NCBI GenBank assembly: GCA_030740295.1
Contig: JASLXP010000994.1
Coordinates: forward strand, 1-31,958
Direction of reading: 5' to 3'
DNA length: 31,958 nt
Source: Planctomycetota bacterium
GTDB taxonomy: Bacteria > Planctomycetota > PUPC01 > JACPCR01
The translations under genes were made by a program, and so were the position numbers. How positions within the stretch are numbered: the first letter of the stretch is position 1; the number at the start of each line of letters is the position of its first letter. The notes under the pieces were generated by a model. The model ran no database searches and was not told the origin of the DNA. It worked only from the letters and a program-made list of their open reading frames with translations. Positions 23,584 through 31,958 of the stretch are shown piece by piece.

Positions 23584-25071
23584 ATGAGCGCCTCACCTGA
23601 CCGCCCTAACATCGTTCTCATTATTTCCGATCAGCACAATCCTCACTTCATGGGTTGCGCGGGAAACGAGCTCGTGCAAACACCAAATCTGGATCGGCTG
23701 GCAGCGCAGGGCGTTCGCTTCACAAACGTCCACTGCCCGTCGCCGCTTTGCGTTCCTTCTCGAATGGCTTTTATGACTGGTCGTTATCCGAGCGAGAACC
23801 AGGTCTGGAGTAACGGGTGTCAACTCTCTTCCGACATTCCTACATTTGCGCACGGTCTCGGCGCGGGCGGCTATGAAGCCATTCTGTGCGGGAGAATGCA
23901 TTTTGTTGGATCAGATCAGTTCCACGGCTTTGAGCGCAGAATCATCGGCGATGTCAGTGGCAGTCATCTGACCGCCGAAATCCGTGGAACAGGCTCAAGG
24001 GGACGAACCACCGGCCAGAGCAAATATGCAGTCGAGGTCTCAGGACACGGCCTGCAGGGATACGCAGCCTACGACAATGCGGTGACAGACACGGCCGTGG
24101 ACTTCCTTAATTCTGATCGCGATGTTGAGCGTCCGTTCTGCATGGTGGTGGGCTACGTGCTGCCTCACAACCCGCTCATCTGTTCGAAGGAGCTCTTCGA
24201 CTATTACTACGAACGATTGCCCGCGCCGGAACCGATGTCCAGCGAGTATCTCGGCCGCCTGCATCCCGCGGTAAAGAGCTGGCGCGAACGTCGCGGAATC
24301 GATGAGCTCACACCCGAACAGAACCGTCGCGGTCTGGCCGCGTACTACGGCCTCTGCACGGAACTCGATCGTAATGCTGGACGCGTGATCGACGCGGTAA
24401 GGGCGTCCTCTGCCGCGGAAGACACCGCGATCATCTATTGCTCCGATCATGGCGACATGGCCTGTGAGCATGGCATGTGGTGGAAATCGAACTTCTATAC
24501 CGGCTCTGTTCAAGTGCCGTGCATTGCATCCTGGCCTGGACACTTCGAGGAAAGCAAGCAGGTCGACGCGGTTGCCAACCTGATTGACCTTGGCCCAACT
24601 TTGCTCGACCTCGCCGGCTGCGATCCGCTGCCGAACGTGTCTGGATGCAGCCTGGCCGGTTTTCTGAGAGAGGGTGACGGTCCGGGCTGGGAGGACACTA
24701 CTTTTTCCGAGATCTGTCCGCTGCTCGAAGACGCCCCCGCCTGCATGCTCCGCCGCGGCCCGTGGAAAATGGTTTACTTTCACGAGACCGAATCGTTCCA
24801 GCTTTTCAACCTCGATGAAGACCCTGGTGAGATGAACGACCTTCGCGATTCTCCAGAGCACCAGTCCCAGACAGAAGAAATGCTGGCCGAGATTCATGCC
24901 TGCTGGTCCGCCGAATACATGCTCGATCAGATGGCTGAAAATAAGCGTGCCGTGCAACTGATCAGAAAGAGTGGCCACTCAACCATCCCGCATGAGATTG
25001 ATGACTTCGTGGCAAACGAAGAAGACAACGCATTCGATTTCGGCCAACTGCCCTGGTGGCCGATGGATTGA
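23584..25071 (+). CDS. Type I (arylsulfatase-family) sulfatase, no signal peptide
   Basis: A 495-aa member of the alkaline-phosphatase-superfamily sulfatases. The formylglycine motif is LCVPSR with Cys56 and Arg60. Metal-site residues include Asp16 in IISDQHNP and Asp288-His289 in YCSDHGD. It would need a formylglycine-generating enzyme; none is in the window. The N-terminus MSASPDRPNIVLIISDQ has no export signal, so a cytoplasmic role on imported sulfated sugars or organosulfates is inferred. AGGA lies ~9 nt before the ATG. A ROK-family gene follows after 22 nt, consistent with de-sulfation followed by sugar phosphorylation. The substrate is unknown. Confidence 0.92.
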   Translation: MSASPDRPNIVLIISDQHNPHFMGCAGNELVQTPNLDRLAAQGVRFTNVHCPSPLCVPSRMAFMTGRYPSENQVWSNGCQLSSDIPTFAHGLGAGGYEAILCGRMHFVGSDQFHGFERRIIGDVSGSHLTAEIRGTGSRGRTTGQSKYAVEVSGHGLQGYAAYDNAVTDTAVDFLNSDRDVERPFCMVVGYVLPHNPLICSKELFDYYYERLPAPEPMSSEYLGRLHPAVKSWRERRGIDELTPEQNRRGLAAYYGLCTELDRNAGRVIDAVRASSAAEDTAIIYCSDHGDMACEHGMWWKSNFYTGSVQVPCIASWPGHFEESKQVDAVANLIDLGPTLLDLAGCDPLPNVSGCSLAGFLREGDGPGWEDTTFSEICPLLEDAPACMLRRGPWKMVYFHETESFQLFNLDEDPGEMNDLRDSPEHQSQTEEMLAEIHACWSAEYMLDQMAENKRAVQLIRKSGHSTIPHEIDDFVANEEDNAFDFGQLPWWPMD

Positions 25072-25093
25072 CCATTAACCACAACCGTTAACC

Positions 25094-26020
25094 ATGCCTT
25101 CTTACCTTGGTATCGACATAGGAGGGACGAAGACCGCGGTCTCAGTCCTTAACGAAACATCAGGTGTGCTGGCCAAAGAGCGATATGCCACCTGTGGACC
25201 CGATGGTCCCGAGCGCTGTGTGAGGAAGATGATTGAGACCGGGCAGAGCCTGTCGGAGGGACACGAATTATCAGGAATCGGGATCTCGGTCGGGGCAATG
25301 TTTGACCCCGCGAAAGGATGTTTCGGCGATGCTCCACATCTGCCGGGCTGGAAGGGATACCCGGTCGTGAGTGCTTTTGAAGAGGCATTCTCATTGCCCG
25401 TCACCGCGGACAACGATGCCAATGCGTGCGCGCTGGCCGAGTGGCGGTACGGGGCAGGCAAAGGAGCGCAGCACATGGCGTTTCTCACATTCGGAACGGG
25501 TTTTGGCGCAGGCCTGATCCTCAATGGGTCGCTCTATCGTGGTGCGTCAGCACTTGCCGGTGAGATTGGCGCGACGCGCGTCGCCGAGGACGGCCCGCCC
25601 GTGAGAGGAAAACCGGGCTGCCTGGAAGGTTTTGCATCCGGCGCCGGTATAGCTGGGCTCGCAGCAGAAGCACTGAAGCACTATCAGGGAGAAACCTGTC
25701 TTGAGGACGGCGCTAACGCACGCGATGTTGCCGAAGGCGCCGCGGCTGGTGACGCGCTCTGCCTCGATATAATGCAGCGGAGCGGGGATTACCTCGGGCG
25801 CGGTCTGGCTATTCTGATGGATCTCCTCAATCTCGAAGTCATCGTGATTGGCTCCATCTTCACCCGCTGCGAAGACCTGCTGCGTCCAGCCATGGAGGCC
25901 GCCATCGAGCGCGACGCCATGCCCCTTACCCGGGCCGCGTGCCGCGTGGTTCCTGCGGCCCTTGGCGAGCGAATCGGTGATTACGCCGCGCTTGCGTTGG
26001 CGGTATCAGCGGAGGCCTGA
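25094..26020 (+). CDS. ROK-family sugar kinase-like protein, zinc motif degenerate
   Basis: A 308-aa protein of usual ROK kinase length with no N-terminal helix-turn-helix, so kinase rather than repressor. The phosphate loop is GIDIGGTKTA (6-15). The catalytic Asp108 lies in ADNDANACALAE, and the LTFGTGFGAGLILNG block follows. The ROK zinc site normally reads GEIGH...CxCGxxGCxE. Here it is GEIGATR ... GKPGCLEGF: the His and three of the four Cys are gone, with only Cys176 left. ATP-dependent phosphorylation of a hexose or amino sugar is likely. It lies 22 nt downstream of the sulfatase and is probably co-transcribed; no Shine-Dalgarno is evident. Confidence 0.88.
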   Translation: MPSYLGIDIGGTKTAVSVLNETSGVLAKERYATCGPDGPERCVRKMIETGQSLSEGHELSGIGISVGAMFDPAKGCFGDAPHLPGWKGYPVVSAFEEAFSLPVTADNDANACALAEWRYGAGKGAQHMAFLTFGTGFGAGLILNGSLYRGASALAGEIGATRVAEDGPPVRGKPGCLEGFASGAGIAGLAAEALKHYQGETCLEDGANARDVAEGAAAGDALCLDIMQRSGDYLGRGLAILMDLLNLEVIVIGSIFTRCEDLLRPAMEAAIERDAMPLTRAACRVVPAALGERIGDYAALALAVSAEA

Positions 26021-26251
26021 CGCCCTCTCCGTGCACAGCGTCTGCATCTAAATCATGGCTATCGAGCGCAACCTGTGCCTCCATGTTCTGCATCCCAGAA
26101 TCCGATATCGGCAGGCAGGCACACCAGGTCGGCAGCGGGAAGGAGCTCGTGAATGTTGCCTGGTTCCGCTTGCGGAAAAGAGCAGGCCCACTATCAAGGT
26201 CGACGAGCAAAAGGCAGCCATCCCATTTCAATATAAAGTCGAGACTGTCCC

Positions 26252-28255
26252 ATGAAATTTTATGTTTCCACCTCAGGCAATGATTCCTGGAGCGGATGTG
26301 CTCCAGACGCCAATAAATCGAAGACAGACGGGCCGTTTCGCACGCTGGAGCGTGCAAGGGATGCCGTACGGGACCTTAAAAAGTCCGATGGTCTTCCGGC
26401 CGGTGGCATCGTCATTGAAGTGCGCGGCGGCACTTATGAGCTGGAACGGGAATTTGAACTGACTTCCAAAGATTCCGGTACGAAGCGATCGCCTGTCGTT
26501 TATCGAGCCACACAGGGGGAAGAGGTGCGGATAAGCGGCGGCCGGCACATCGAAAGTTTTTCGCCTGTGACCGATCCGAAGATCCTCAGCCGGCTCGGCA
26601 AGAAGGCTCGTGAAGAAGTCGTGCAGGCCGATCTCGGAGCGCTTGGGATTGCTGAACTTGGCGACCTGGACGCTCCGGGCCTGGAGCTGTTCTTCGAGGA
26701 TAAGCCGATGGCGCTGTCGCGGTGGCCGAAGAAAGGTTTCAGGAAGATCGCCGATCTTGTCGGAGGCGATCCGGTCGATGTGCGCGGTACCAAGGGTGAC
26801 CGCACCGGCAAGTTCATGTACGAAGGCAACCGGCCCAATCGCTGGAAGGATGAAAAAGAAATCTGGGTTCACGGCTACTGGTTCTGGGATTGGTCCGACC
26901 AGCGGCATAAAGTCGAATCCATTGATACCAGGAACCGCATCATTTCGGTCGCCAAGCCTTACCACAGTTATGGCTATCGCGTCGGACAGTGGTTCTACGC
27001 TCTGAACATCCTGGCGGAGCTGAGCCGGCCGGGAGAATGGTACCTCGACCGGGAAACAGGCATCCTCTATTTCTGGCCGCCCAAACACCGTGGTCTTGGC
27101 GCTCCGCGACAAGATAAGAATGCTGTCGCGGAGCGCCAGCACCACAATGCAACCGTCTCCATGCTGCAGCGGCTGGTCACCTTGAAGAAAGTCAGGAACG
27201 TTTCCTTCGAACGACTCACCTTCGAGTGTGCGCGAGGCACGGCGATGACCATTGCAGGCAGCTCTAACACTAACGTGAATGGATGCACGTTCAGAAACCT
27301 GGGTCACAACGCAGTGGAGATCTCAGGAGGCGCAGACTGCGGAGTATCGAGCTGCGATATCACTCAGACCGGCCGCGGCGGGATCAAGCTGAACGGCGGC
27401 AATCGAGAGAAGCTCACACCCGCGGGACACTTTGCCGAGAACAATCACATTCACCACTACAGCCGTTGGAATCGGATGTATCACCCGGCAATCTCAATCG
27501 AGGGAGTCGGCAATCGCGCTTCGCACAACCTCATCCACGATGCGCCGCACATGGCCCTCTATTTCGGGGGGAACGATCACGTCATCGAATACAACGAGAT
27601 TCATCATGTGTGCGAGGAATCAAACGACGCCGGCGCGATCTACAGCGGCCGCGACTGGACCATGCGCGGCACGGTCATCCGCTACAATTACCTGCACCAT
27701 ATCTGCGGCTTCGAGGGACGCGGCTGCGTCGGGGTGTACCTCGACGACATGTTCTGCGGAACGCTGATCTACGGGAATGTCTTCTTTGATGTTACCCGTG
27801 CGGCCTTCATCGGTGGTGGCCGGGACTGCTCCATCGAAAACAACATCTTTGTCGACTGTAACCCGGCAATCCACATCGACGCCCGCGCGGCCGGCTGGGC
27901 GAACTACCACGTGGACACGACCATGACCGACCGCCTGAAAAATATGCCTTACCGGCGGCGTCCATGGAGCAAACGCTACCCGGAGCTGCTCACAATCCTG
28001 AAAGACCAGCCGGAGATGCCGAAAGACAACGTGGTCACCCATAACATCTGCAGCGGCGGCAAGTGGGACGAAATCACTGGCGATGCGCGACAGTTTGCCT
28101 GCCTGACCAAGAACTTGATTGATGACAATCCGGGCTTCAGGAACGCCGGCAAGAATGACTTCAGATTGAAGGAAGATTCACTCGCATTCGATTTCGGGTT
28201 TGTAAAGATTCCTGTCGAGGAAATTGGTCTCACGACGCAGCGGCGGGGAAAGTGA
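26252..28255 (+). CDS. Right-handed parallel beta-helix protein (667 aa)
   Basis: The opening FYVSTSGNDSWSG...GPFRTLERARDAVRDL is the familiar N-terminal cap of pectate-lyase-like parallel beta-helix proteins. From ~residue 310 onward short repeats rich in N, G, V and I (NVSFERLTF, NVNGCTFRNLGHNAVEISGG, SSCDITQTGRGGIKLNGG) form the solenoid. A central insert (~140-300) is rich in Trp and Tyr, possibly carbohydrate-binding. Proteins of this type are often polysaccharide lyases or glycosidases; the active site cannot be assigned here. No signal peptide precedes the fold. It lies 231 nt after the ROK gene, and no gene was found in that gap. Confidence 0.85.
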   Translation: MKFYVSTSGNDSWSGCAPDANKSKTDGPFRTLERARDAVRDLKKSDGLPAGGIVIEVRGGTYELEREFELTSKDSGTKRSPVVYRATQGEEVRISGGRHIESFSPVTDPKILSRLGKKAREEVVQADLGALGIAELGDLDAPGLELFFEDKPMALSRWPKKGFRKIADLVGGDPVDVRGTKGDRTGKFMYEGNRPNRWKDEKEIWVHGYWFWDWSDQRHKVESIDTRNRIISVAKPYHSYGYRVGQWFYALNILAELSRPGEWYLDRETGILYFWPPKHRGLGAPRQDKNAVAERQHHNATVSMLQRLVTLKKVRNVSFERLTFECARGTAMTIAGSSNTNVNGCTFRNLGHNAVEISGGADCGVSSCDITQTGRGGIKLNGGNREKLTPAGHFAENNHIHHYSRWNRMYHPAISIEGVGNRASHNLIHDAPHMALYFGGNDHVIEYNEIHHVCEESNDAGAIYSGRDWTMRGTVIRYNYLHHICGFEGRGCVGVYLDDMFCGTLIYGNVFFDVTRAAFIGGGRDCSIENNIFVDCNPAIHIDARAAGWANYHVDTTMTDRLKNMPYRRRPWSKRYPELLTILKDQPEMPKDNVVTHNICSGGKWDEITGDARQFACLTKNLIDDNPGFRNAGKNDFRLKEDSLAFDFGFVKIPVEEIGLTTQRRGK

Positions 28256-28441
28256 ATTCGGGGATCGTCGTATCCAGCACGCCGTGAAACGTCAGAGGTG
28301 TGTTACCTGCGCAGATGGAGAAGATTGCCCCGGCGACTAGTTGCCAATGACTGACTCACTGGGTTTCATGAACGATCCATTCAATTCTGGGCCTTCAAAT
28401 CTGATGAAGGCTGGCACATTCGATAAAAGAGACCGTGCCCC

Positions 28442-30955
28442 GTGCTTTTGAAACTTCTCATGTGTCTTTCTGGTCTGTCGACCTCTGCCGATGGGCAGGA
28501 GTCTGCTGGAAAGCGAACAATCATTGCAGCCGGCGGTGTTCCTGCTGCGGCCGTCGTTATCCCGGCTGACGCGCCTCATCCGGTTCGCTTTGCGGCTGAC
28601 GAATTAAAGTTCTTTCTGGATCAGATGACGGACGGGGATTTCCGGATCGTCTCACGTATCCCTCGTAAGGGGGTGGCCATCGTGCTGGGCGAGCCGCTGG
28701 CCAAAGAAGCGGGCATTGATGTTTCGGGCATTACGAGGGACGGGTATCGCATCAAAACTGTCGGCCCCCGCATCTACATTGCAGGTCGGGACGATCACAC
28801 TGAAAAGTCGAACGTCCTCTTCTCCGTCAAGGACGGGCCCCTGCCCACCAAAGCGACGGGCCTCGAAAGAGCGCGTGCATGGGGCGATGTCGCATGGGAC
28901 TTCGAGCGGGGAACACTCCACGGCGTCTACGATTTTCTCGAGCGTCTTGGCGTTCGATGGTTCTTTGCCGGACCGAAAGGCACGGTCGTTCCGCAGCGAA
29001 AGGACCTGTCTCTGGCGCCTGTCAACGTGACCGAAGAACCGCACTTTCGGCTTCGCATCAATCACGGGATCATGTTCCCGAATCCGAGTTACATCCGGAA
29101 AGGTGTCTTCAATCTTGATGAATACCGGCGGCTCGGTTGGAACGGCAGAAACCAGCGGCTGTGGATGGTGCGGCAACGGACATCCTCCAGGTTCATGGCT
29201 TTCAATCACCGGCCCCGCCGGCATCAATGGTCGAAGCGATTCGCAGAGAAGCATCCCGAGTACTTCGCGCTTATGAAGGATGGCACGCGAGCAGTGGGCC
29301 ACAACAGGAAGAGGGAGTACCTGAATTACACCAGCGAAGGTGTCTTCCGCGAAACCGTTCTCGATATCGAAGCTTTCTACTCCGGTAAGCCGTCGACGGC
29401 TCGGGGGATCGAACTGCATTCGAAGTTCGCATCCACCCGAGGATGGTGGCCCCAGGCTTCCTATGGGGACACGTTCTCCCTTCTCCCCAACGATGGCTTG
29501 AGCGTCGATACGTCCGAAGCCAGCCGGAAGTTTCTTCACGAAGATTTGCCCTTCCCGCACCGGCACGCGGACTACATCTGGCAGTTTGTCGAACGGGTCG
29601 CCAGGGCTGTTGAGCCCAGGTTTCCCGGCAAGTATCTCACGTGCATCGCCTACCAGACCTACTGGGAAGTTCCCAGCACGGTCCGGGCCCTGCCGGACAA
29701 TGTGATTGTCGGAATTGCTGCTCTTTCCGGCGCCAGCAGAATGAGCACTTCCGTCAACAAGGCCAGGTATCGAGCACACCTCGACCTGATAGAGCGCTGG
29801 TCGAAAATGAACAATACGCCGATGCTCTTCTGGAATTACTCGCTTTACCGACACAACCAGCGCAGCCGCGAAGGCGTGCCCATGCTGCTACCGCGCCATG
29901 CAGGAAAAGTCTTCAAAGACCTGTCACGCTTTGGCCGGTGGGTTTTCATGCAGAACGATTTCGACAACATCATATTCGAGCACATCAACCGTTACGTCTA
30001 TTCCCGGCTGATGTGGAATCCTGGCGCGAAGGTCGAACACATCCTCGATGATTACGCCATGAGCTTTTACGGGCCCGCGGCAAAGGTCATGAAGGCCATG
30101 CTCGACGACATCGAATCGCGCTGCACAAAGATCGCCGCGGCCGACGCCGACTCCATTGCGGTTTGGGAAAGCTACTTCACGGGCGAGGCGCTGAATCGTT
30201 ATCGGGAGGCGATCAGCAAGGCCGAGCGCTTGACGAAGAACACCCCTTACGCTGAGGCGATCCGCCTGATGTCCGACCGCTTCATTGGTGTGATGGAACG
30301 ACAGAGAGAGAACTACGTCCGGGACGTCAAGAAACTGCGCGATGAGGGTGCCGATATCCTGAAGGTCCGGAGCGTTCGGGGGAAGCCCATCACGATCGAT
30401 GGAATGCTCTCGGAGAGGGAATGGCTGCGAACCGGCGGGCGTTCCATGAAGAATAACGTTGACGGCAGACCAACTGAACTGAACGCGAAGCTGCGAGCTC
30501 GTTTCAACAGGGACAAGTTTCTTTGCTGTTTTGATATCAGGAGCCCGGGAGCAAAGGAACGCCTGGCCACCGACCAGCGAAAGGACTACATCGAAGTCTT
30601 CCTCGACACGAACAATGACAGAACCACCTATTACTGGATCATGGTGAATATGGCCGGGAAGGTGACGGCCCGCCTTTATCCCGGACCCGGTGAGCCGCCG
30701 GATGTAAACTGGGAGAGCAAAGTCGAATCGTCGGTCAAGGTAGGCGAGGATGGCTGGCTCGTGGAAATGGCGATCCCCTTATCCACTTTGCAGGCAGAGA
30801 TAGTGCCTGGGAAGAAACCTGCGTGGGGAGGCAACTTCTGCCTCACCCGATTCAAGGCCCACGGCACCAACGATATGTTCAGCAGCATCAATCCCCTGCT
30901 GCGCGGCAGCTTCCACAAGCCGGGCCTGTTCGCACGCATAATCTTTGAGCCCTGA
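28442..30955 (+). CDS. Exported DUF4838 / CBM9-like carbohydrate-active protein
   Basis: An 837-aa protein starting at a GTG, with a hydrophobic N-terminus (LLKLLMCLSGLSTS) that looks like a signal peptide; an ATG at 28460 would truncate it. Residues ~25-190 resemble the GH67 alpha-glucuronidase-type N-terminal domain (FAADELKFFLDQMT, GTLHGVYDFLERLGVRWFF). The middle is DUF4838-like (RRLGWNGRNQRLWM, HPEYFALMKDGTR, HADYIWQFVERVARAVEP). The last ~200 residues look like a CBM9 domain, beginning ITIDGMLSEREW and ending with the PLLRGSFHKPGLFARIIF strand. This combination is common in PVC and Bacteroidota polysaccharide loci. Glycan binding or hydrolysis outside the cytoplasm is inferred. No gene lies in the 186 nt before it. 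Confidence 0.85.
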   Translation: MLLKLLMCLSGLSTSADGQESAGKRTIIAAGGVPAAAVVIPADAPHPVRFAADELKFFLDQMTDGDFRIVSRIPRKGVAIVLGEPLAKEAGIDVSGITRDGYRIKTVGPRIYIAGRDDHTEKSNVLFSVKDGPLPTKATGLERARAWGDVAWDFERGTLHGVYDFLERLGVRWFFAGPKGTVVPQRKDLSLAPVNVTEEPHFRLRINHGIMFPNPSYIRKGVFNLDEYRRLGWNGRNQRLWMVRQRTSSRFMAFNHRPRRHQWSKRFAEKHPEYFALMKDGTRAVGHNRKREYLNYTSEGVFRETVLDIEAFYSGKPSTARGIELHSKFASTRGWWPQASYGDTFSLLPNDGLSVDTSEASRKFLHEDLPFPHRHADYIWQFVERVARAVEPRFPGKYLTCIAYQTYWEVPSTVRALPDNVIVGIAALSGASRMSTSVNKARYRAHLDLIERWSKMNNTPMLFWNYSLYRHNQRSREGVPMLLPRHAGKVFKDLSRFGRWVFMQNDFDNIIFEHINRYVYSRLMWNPGAKVEHILDDYAMSFYGPAAKVMKAMLDDIESRCTKIAAADADSIAVWESYFTGEALNRYREAISKAERLTKNTPYAEAIRLMSDRFIGVMERQRENYVRDVKKLRDEGADILKVRSVRGKPITIDGMLSEREWLRTGGRSMKNNVDGRPTELNAKLRARFNRDKFLCCFDIRSPGAKERLATDQRKDYIEVFLDTNNDRTTYYWIMVNMAGKVTARLYPGPGEPPDVNWESKVESSVKVGEDGWLVEMAIPLSTLQAEIVPGKKPAWGGNFCLTRFKAHGTNDMFSSINPLLRGSFHKPGLFARIIFEP

Positions 30956-30994
30956 TGCGGCCCCGCGGCTGTTCACTCTCTTCCACCGCCTTCC

Positions 30995-31958
30995 TCACTC
31001 CACCGAGACCATCCTGAAATCTCTCGCTCGTGTGGGAAGAATCAAGACGTTGCCTTCCAGTCTTGGGGTGTCCTTGCCGCCTTCTGATTCTTCAAGCTCT
31101 TCGATGAGGTCGCCCTCCTCTTCGAATTCCGATTCGCCCGCGGCGCCGCCGTCCAGGAGATTGGTGACCGGCGCTTTGATCTTTTTAAGCTCGGCGAGTT
31201 GGGCCTTGCTCAAGACGTCTTCGCCTTCGGCGGGCGGGTAACCGGTGTCCCACTGCTTGACGGCGACCTTTTTGTTATCGAGCCCCAGTGCAGCGAGGTT
31301 GAGCTTGATCTTGATCTCTCGATCCTCCTTTCTCCGGCTAGAGGCTATCAACAGAATCCTGCCTTCCTTCTGATAGAAAGAGACGAGAGTGTCTCTGCCC
31401 TGGCCATCGACGTGCAGATATTTTGAGTTGAGCCAGTAGGGATGGAACGGCACGGACATCTCACCGGCCCCCCACTTCAGGACATCATTCCAGTAATTCC
31501 GATAGACCGCGCCGCCCTGGTCGGTGTAGGTGACCGCGTTTTCAAAATGTGCAAGTAAGGACATCGCACCGCGGGCCATGCGCCATGACCATCGCTTGTG
31601 CGGGTTCCAGCCTTTGCCCTGTCCGAGGCCGCCTTCCCATATGGAAGCCATGAACGCCGGGATGATGCCCCACATGCGGCCGTTCTGGAGCGCCTCGGCG
31701 CGCTGGAGGGAAAGCGCGCCCACAAAGTCACGGCTCCGTGCGGTAATGGTCGGATGGCCTTCGCCGTCCAGGTAACTGTCAACGAAGGTCATCCCGCAAT
31801 ACATCATCGAGCGGGTAAGGTGGCAGGTGAACATCGGCGTCTTGCCGTGCTGGTGAAAGATGTTGCGCCAGCGTTTCATCAGGTCGCGGAAACCCCAGAG
31901 CGTGACGCCCGCCTGAACCGAGCCATCCGGCAGCAGGATGGCCTGCCCGGCCTCGACG
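30995..31958 (-). CDS. Partial GH123/DUF6067-like glycoside hydrolase protein (C-terminal part)
   Basis: The frame is open to the right window edge: 26 codons lie upstream of the ATG at 31879 with no stop, so this is the C-terminal ~320 residues of a larger protein. LWGFRDLMKRWRNIFHQHG, a HLTRSMMYCGMTFVDSYLDGEG block and the later beta-sandwich (DTLVSFYQKEGRILLIASSRR) resemble the end of a GH123-like/DUF6067 catalytic barrel plus accessory beta domain; this is pattern memory, not a search. Near the C-terminus is an acidic insert rich in Glu (GESEFEEEGDLIEELEESEGG). It converges with the DUF4838 gene 39 nt away and fits the same glycan-use theme. Confidence 0.55.
   Translation of the reverse strand, partial: VEAGQAILLPDGSVQAGVTLWGFRDLMKRWRNIFHQHGKTPMFTCHLTRSMMYCGMTFVDSYLDGEGHPTITARSRDFVGALSLQRAEALQNGRMWGIIPAFMASIWEGGLGQGKGWNPHKRWSWRMARGAMSLLAHFENAVTYTDQGGAVYRNYWNDVLKWGAGEMSVPFHPYWLNSKYLHVDGQGRDTLVSFYQKEGRILLIASSRRKEDREIKIKLNLAALGLDNKKVAVKQWDTGYPPAEGEDVLSKAQLAELKKIKAPVTNLLDGGAAGESEFEEEGDLIEELEESEGGKDTPRLEGNVLILPTRARDFRMVSVE

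Noticed and set aside
26055..26255. 66-aa frame between the ROK and beta-helix genes
   Set aside because: It overlaps the next gene's start, has no ribosome binding site and shows no recognisable features.

Overview
The window reads as a moderately GC-rich chromosome fragment of an uncultured bacterium. Large secreted HEAT/LVIVD propeller proteins, a sulfatase, a DUF4838-type carbohydrate protein, a GH123/DUF6067-like fragment and palindromic intergenic repeats together suggest the PVC superphylum (Planctomycetota, Lentisphaerota) or a neighbour such as Hydrogenedentota. No rRNA or tRNA gene was seen, so this placement is inference from gene content only.

Layout. 1-518: C-rich window edge and a small palindromic element. 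519-6743 (+): a very large secreted HEAT plus LVIVD beta-propeller protein. 6772-12312 (-): two further secreted LVIVD-type proteins, an MDR dehydrogenase and a creatininase-family amidohydrolase, transcribed toward the giant gene; 12427-13626 (-): a two-TM protein with an acidic tail. A near-consensus sigma70 promoter and a nested leader hairpin (13728-13839) precede 13896-16321 (+): a STAS antagonist, a degenerate receiver-domain protein and a membrane protein. 16381-16422 is a tandem heptamer tract directly before a full-length Lhr helicase (16435-21039).

21040-23583 is accessory DNA. It starts with a 213-bp nested inverted repeat and two copies of a 28-bp hairpin repeat. It continues into what I read as a small integron gene-cassette array without an integrase (CALIN-like), about 21650-23064. 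Three short same-strand ORFs each end with their stop codon inside an R''-type core box, three attC-like foldable sites follow them, and each cassette's head is complementary to its own tail. The cassettes encode a DUF6487-like zinc ribbon, an orphan DnaJ C-terminal-like domain and a CxxC...CxxC protein. This is the most interesting part of the window.

23584-30955 (+) is a carbohydrate-oriented cluster: sulfatase, ROK-family protein, parallel beta-helix protein and a DUF4838/CBM9-like protein. A convergent partial GH-like gene (30995 to the window end, -) follows. The sulfatase, ROK protein and beta-helix protein lack signal peptides, whereas the DUF4838 protein appears to be exported.
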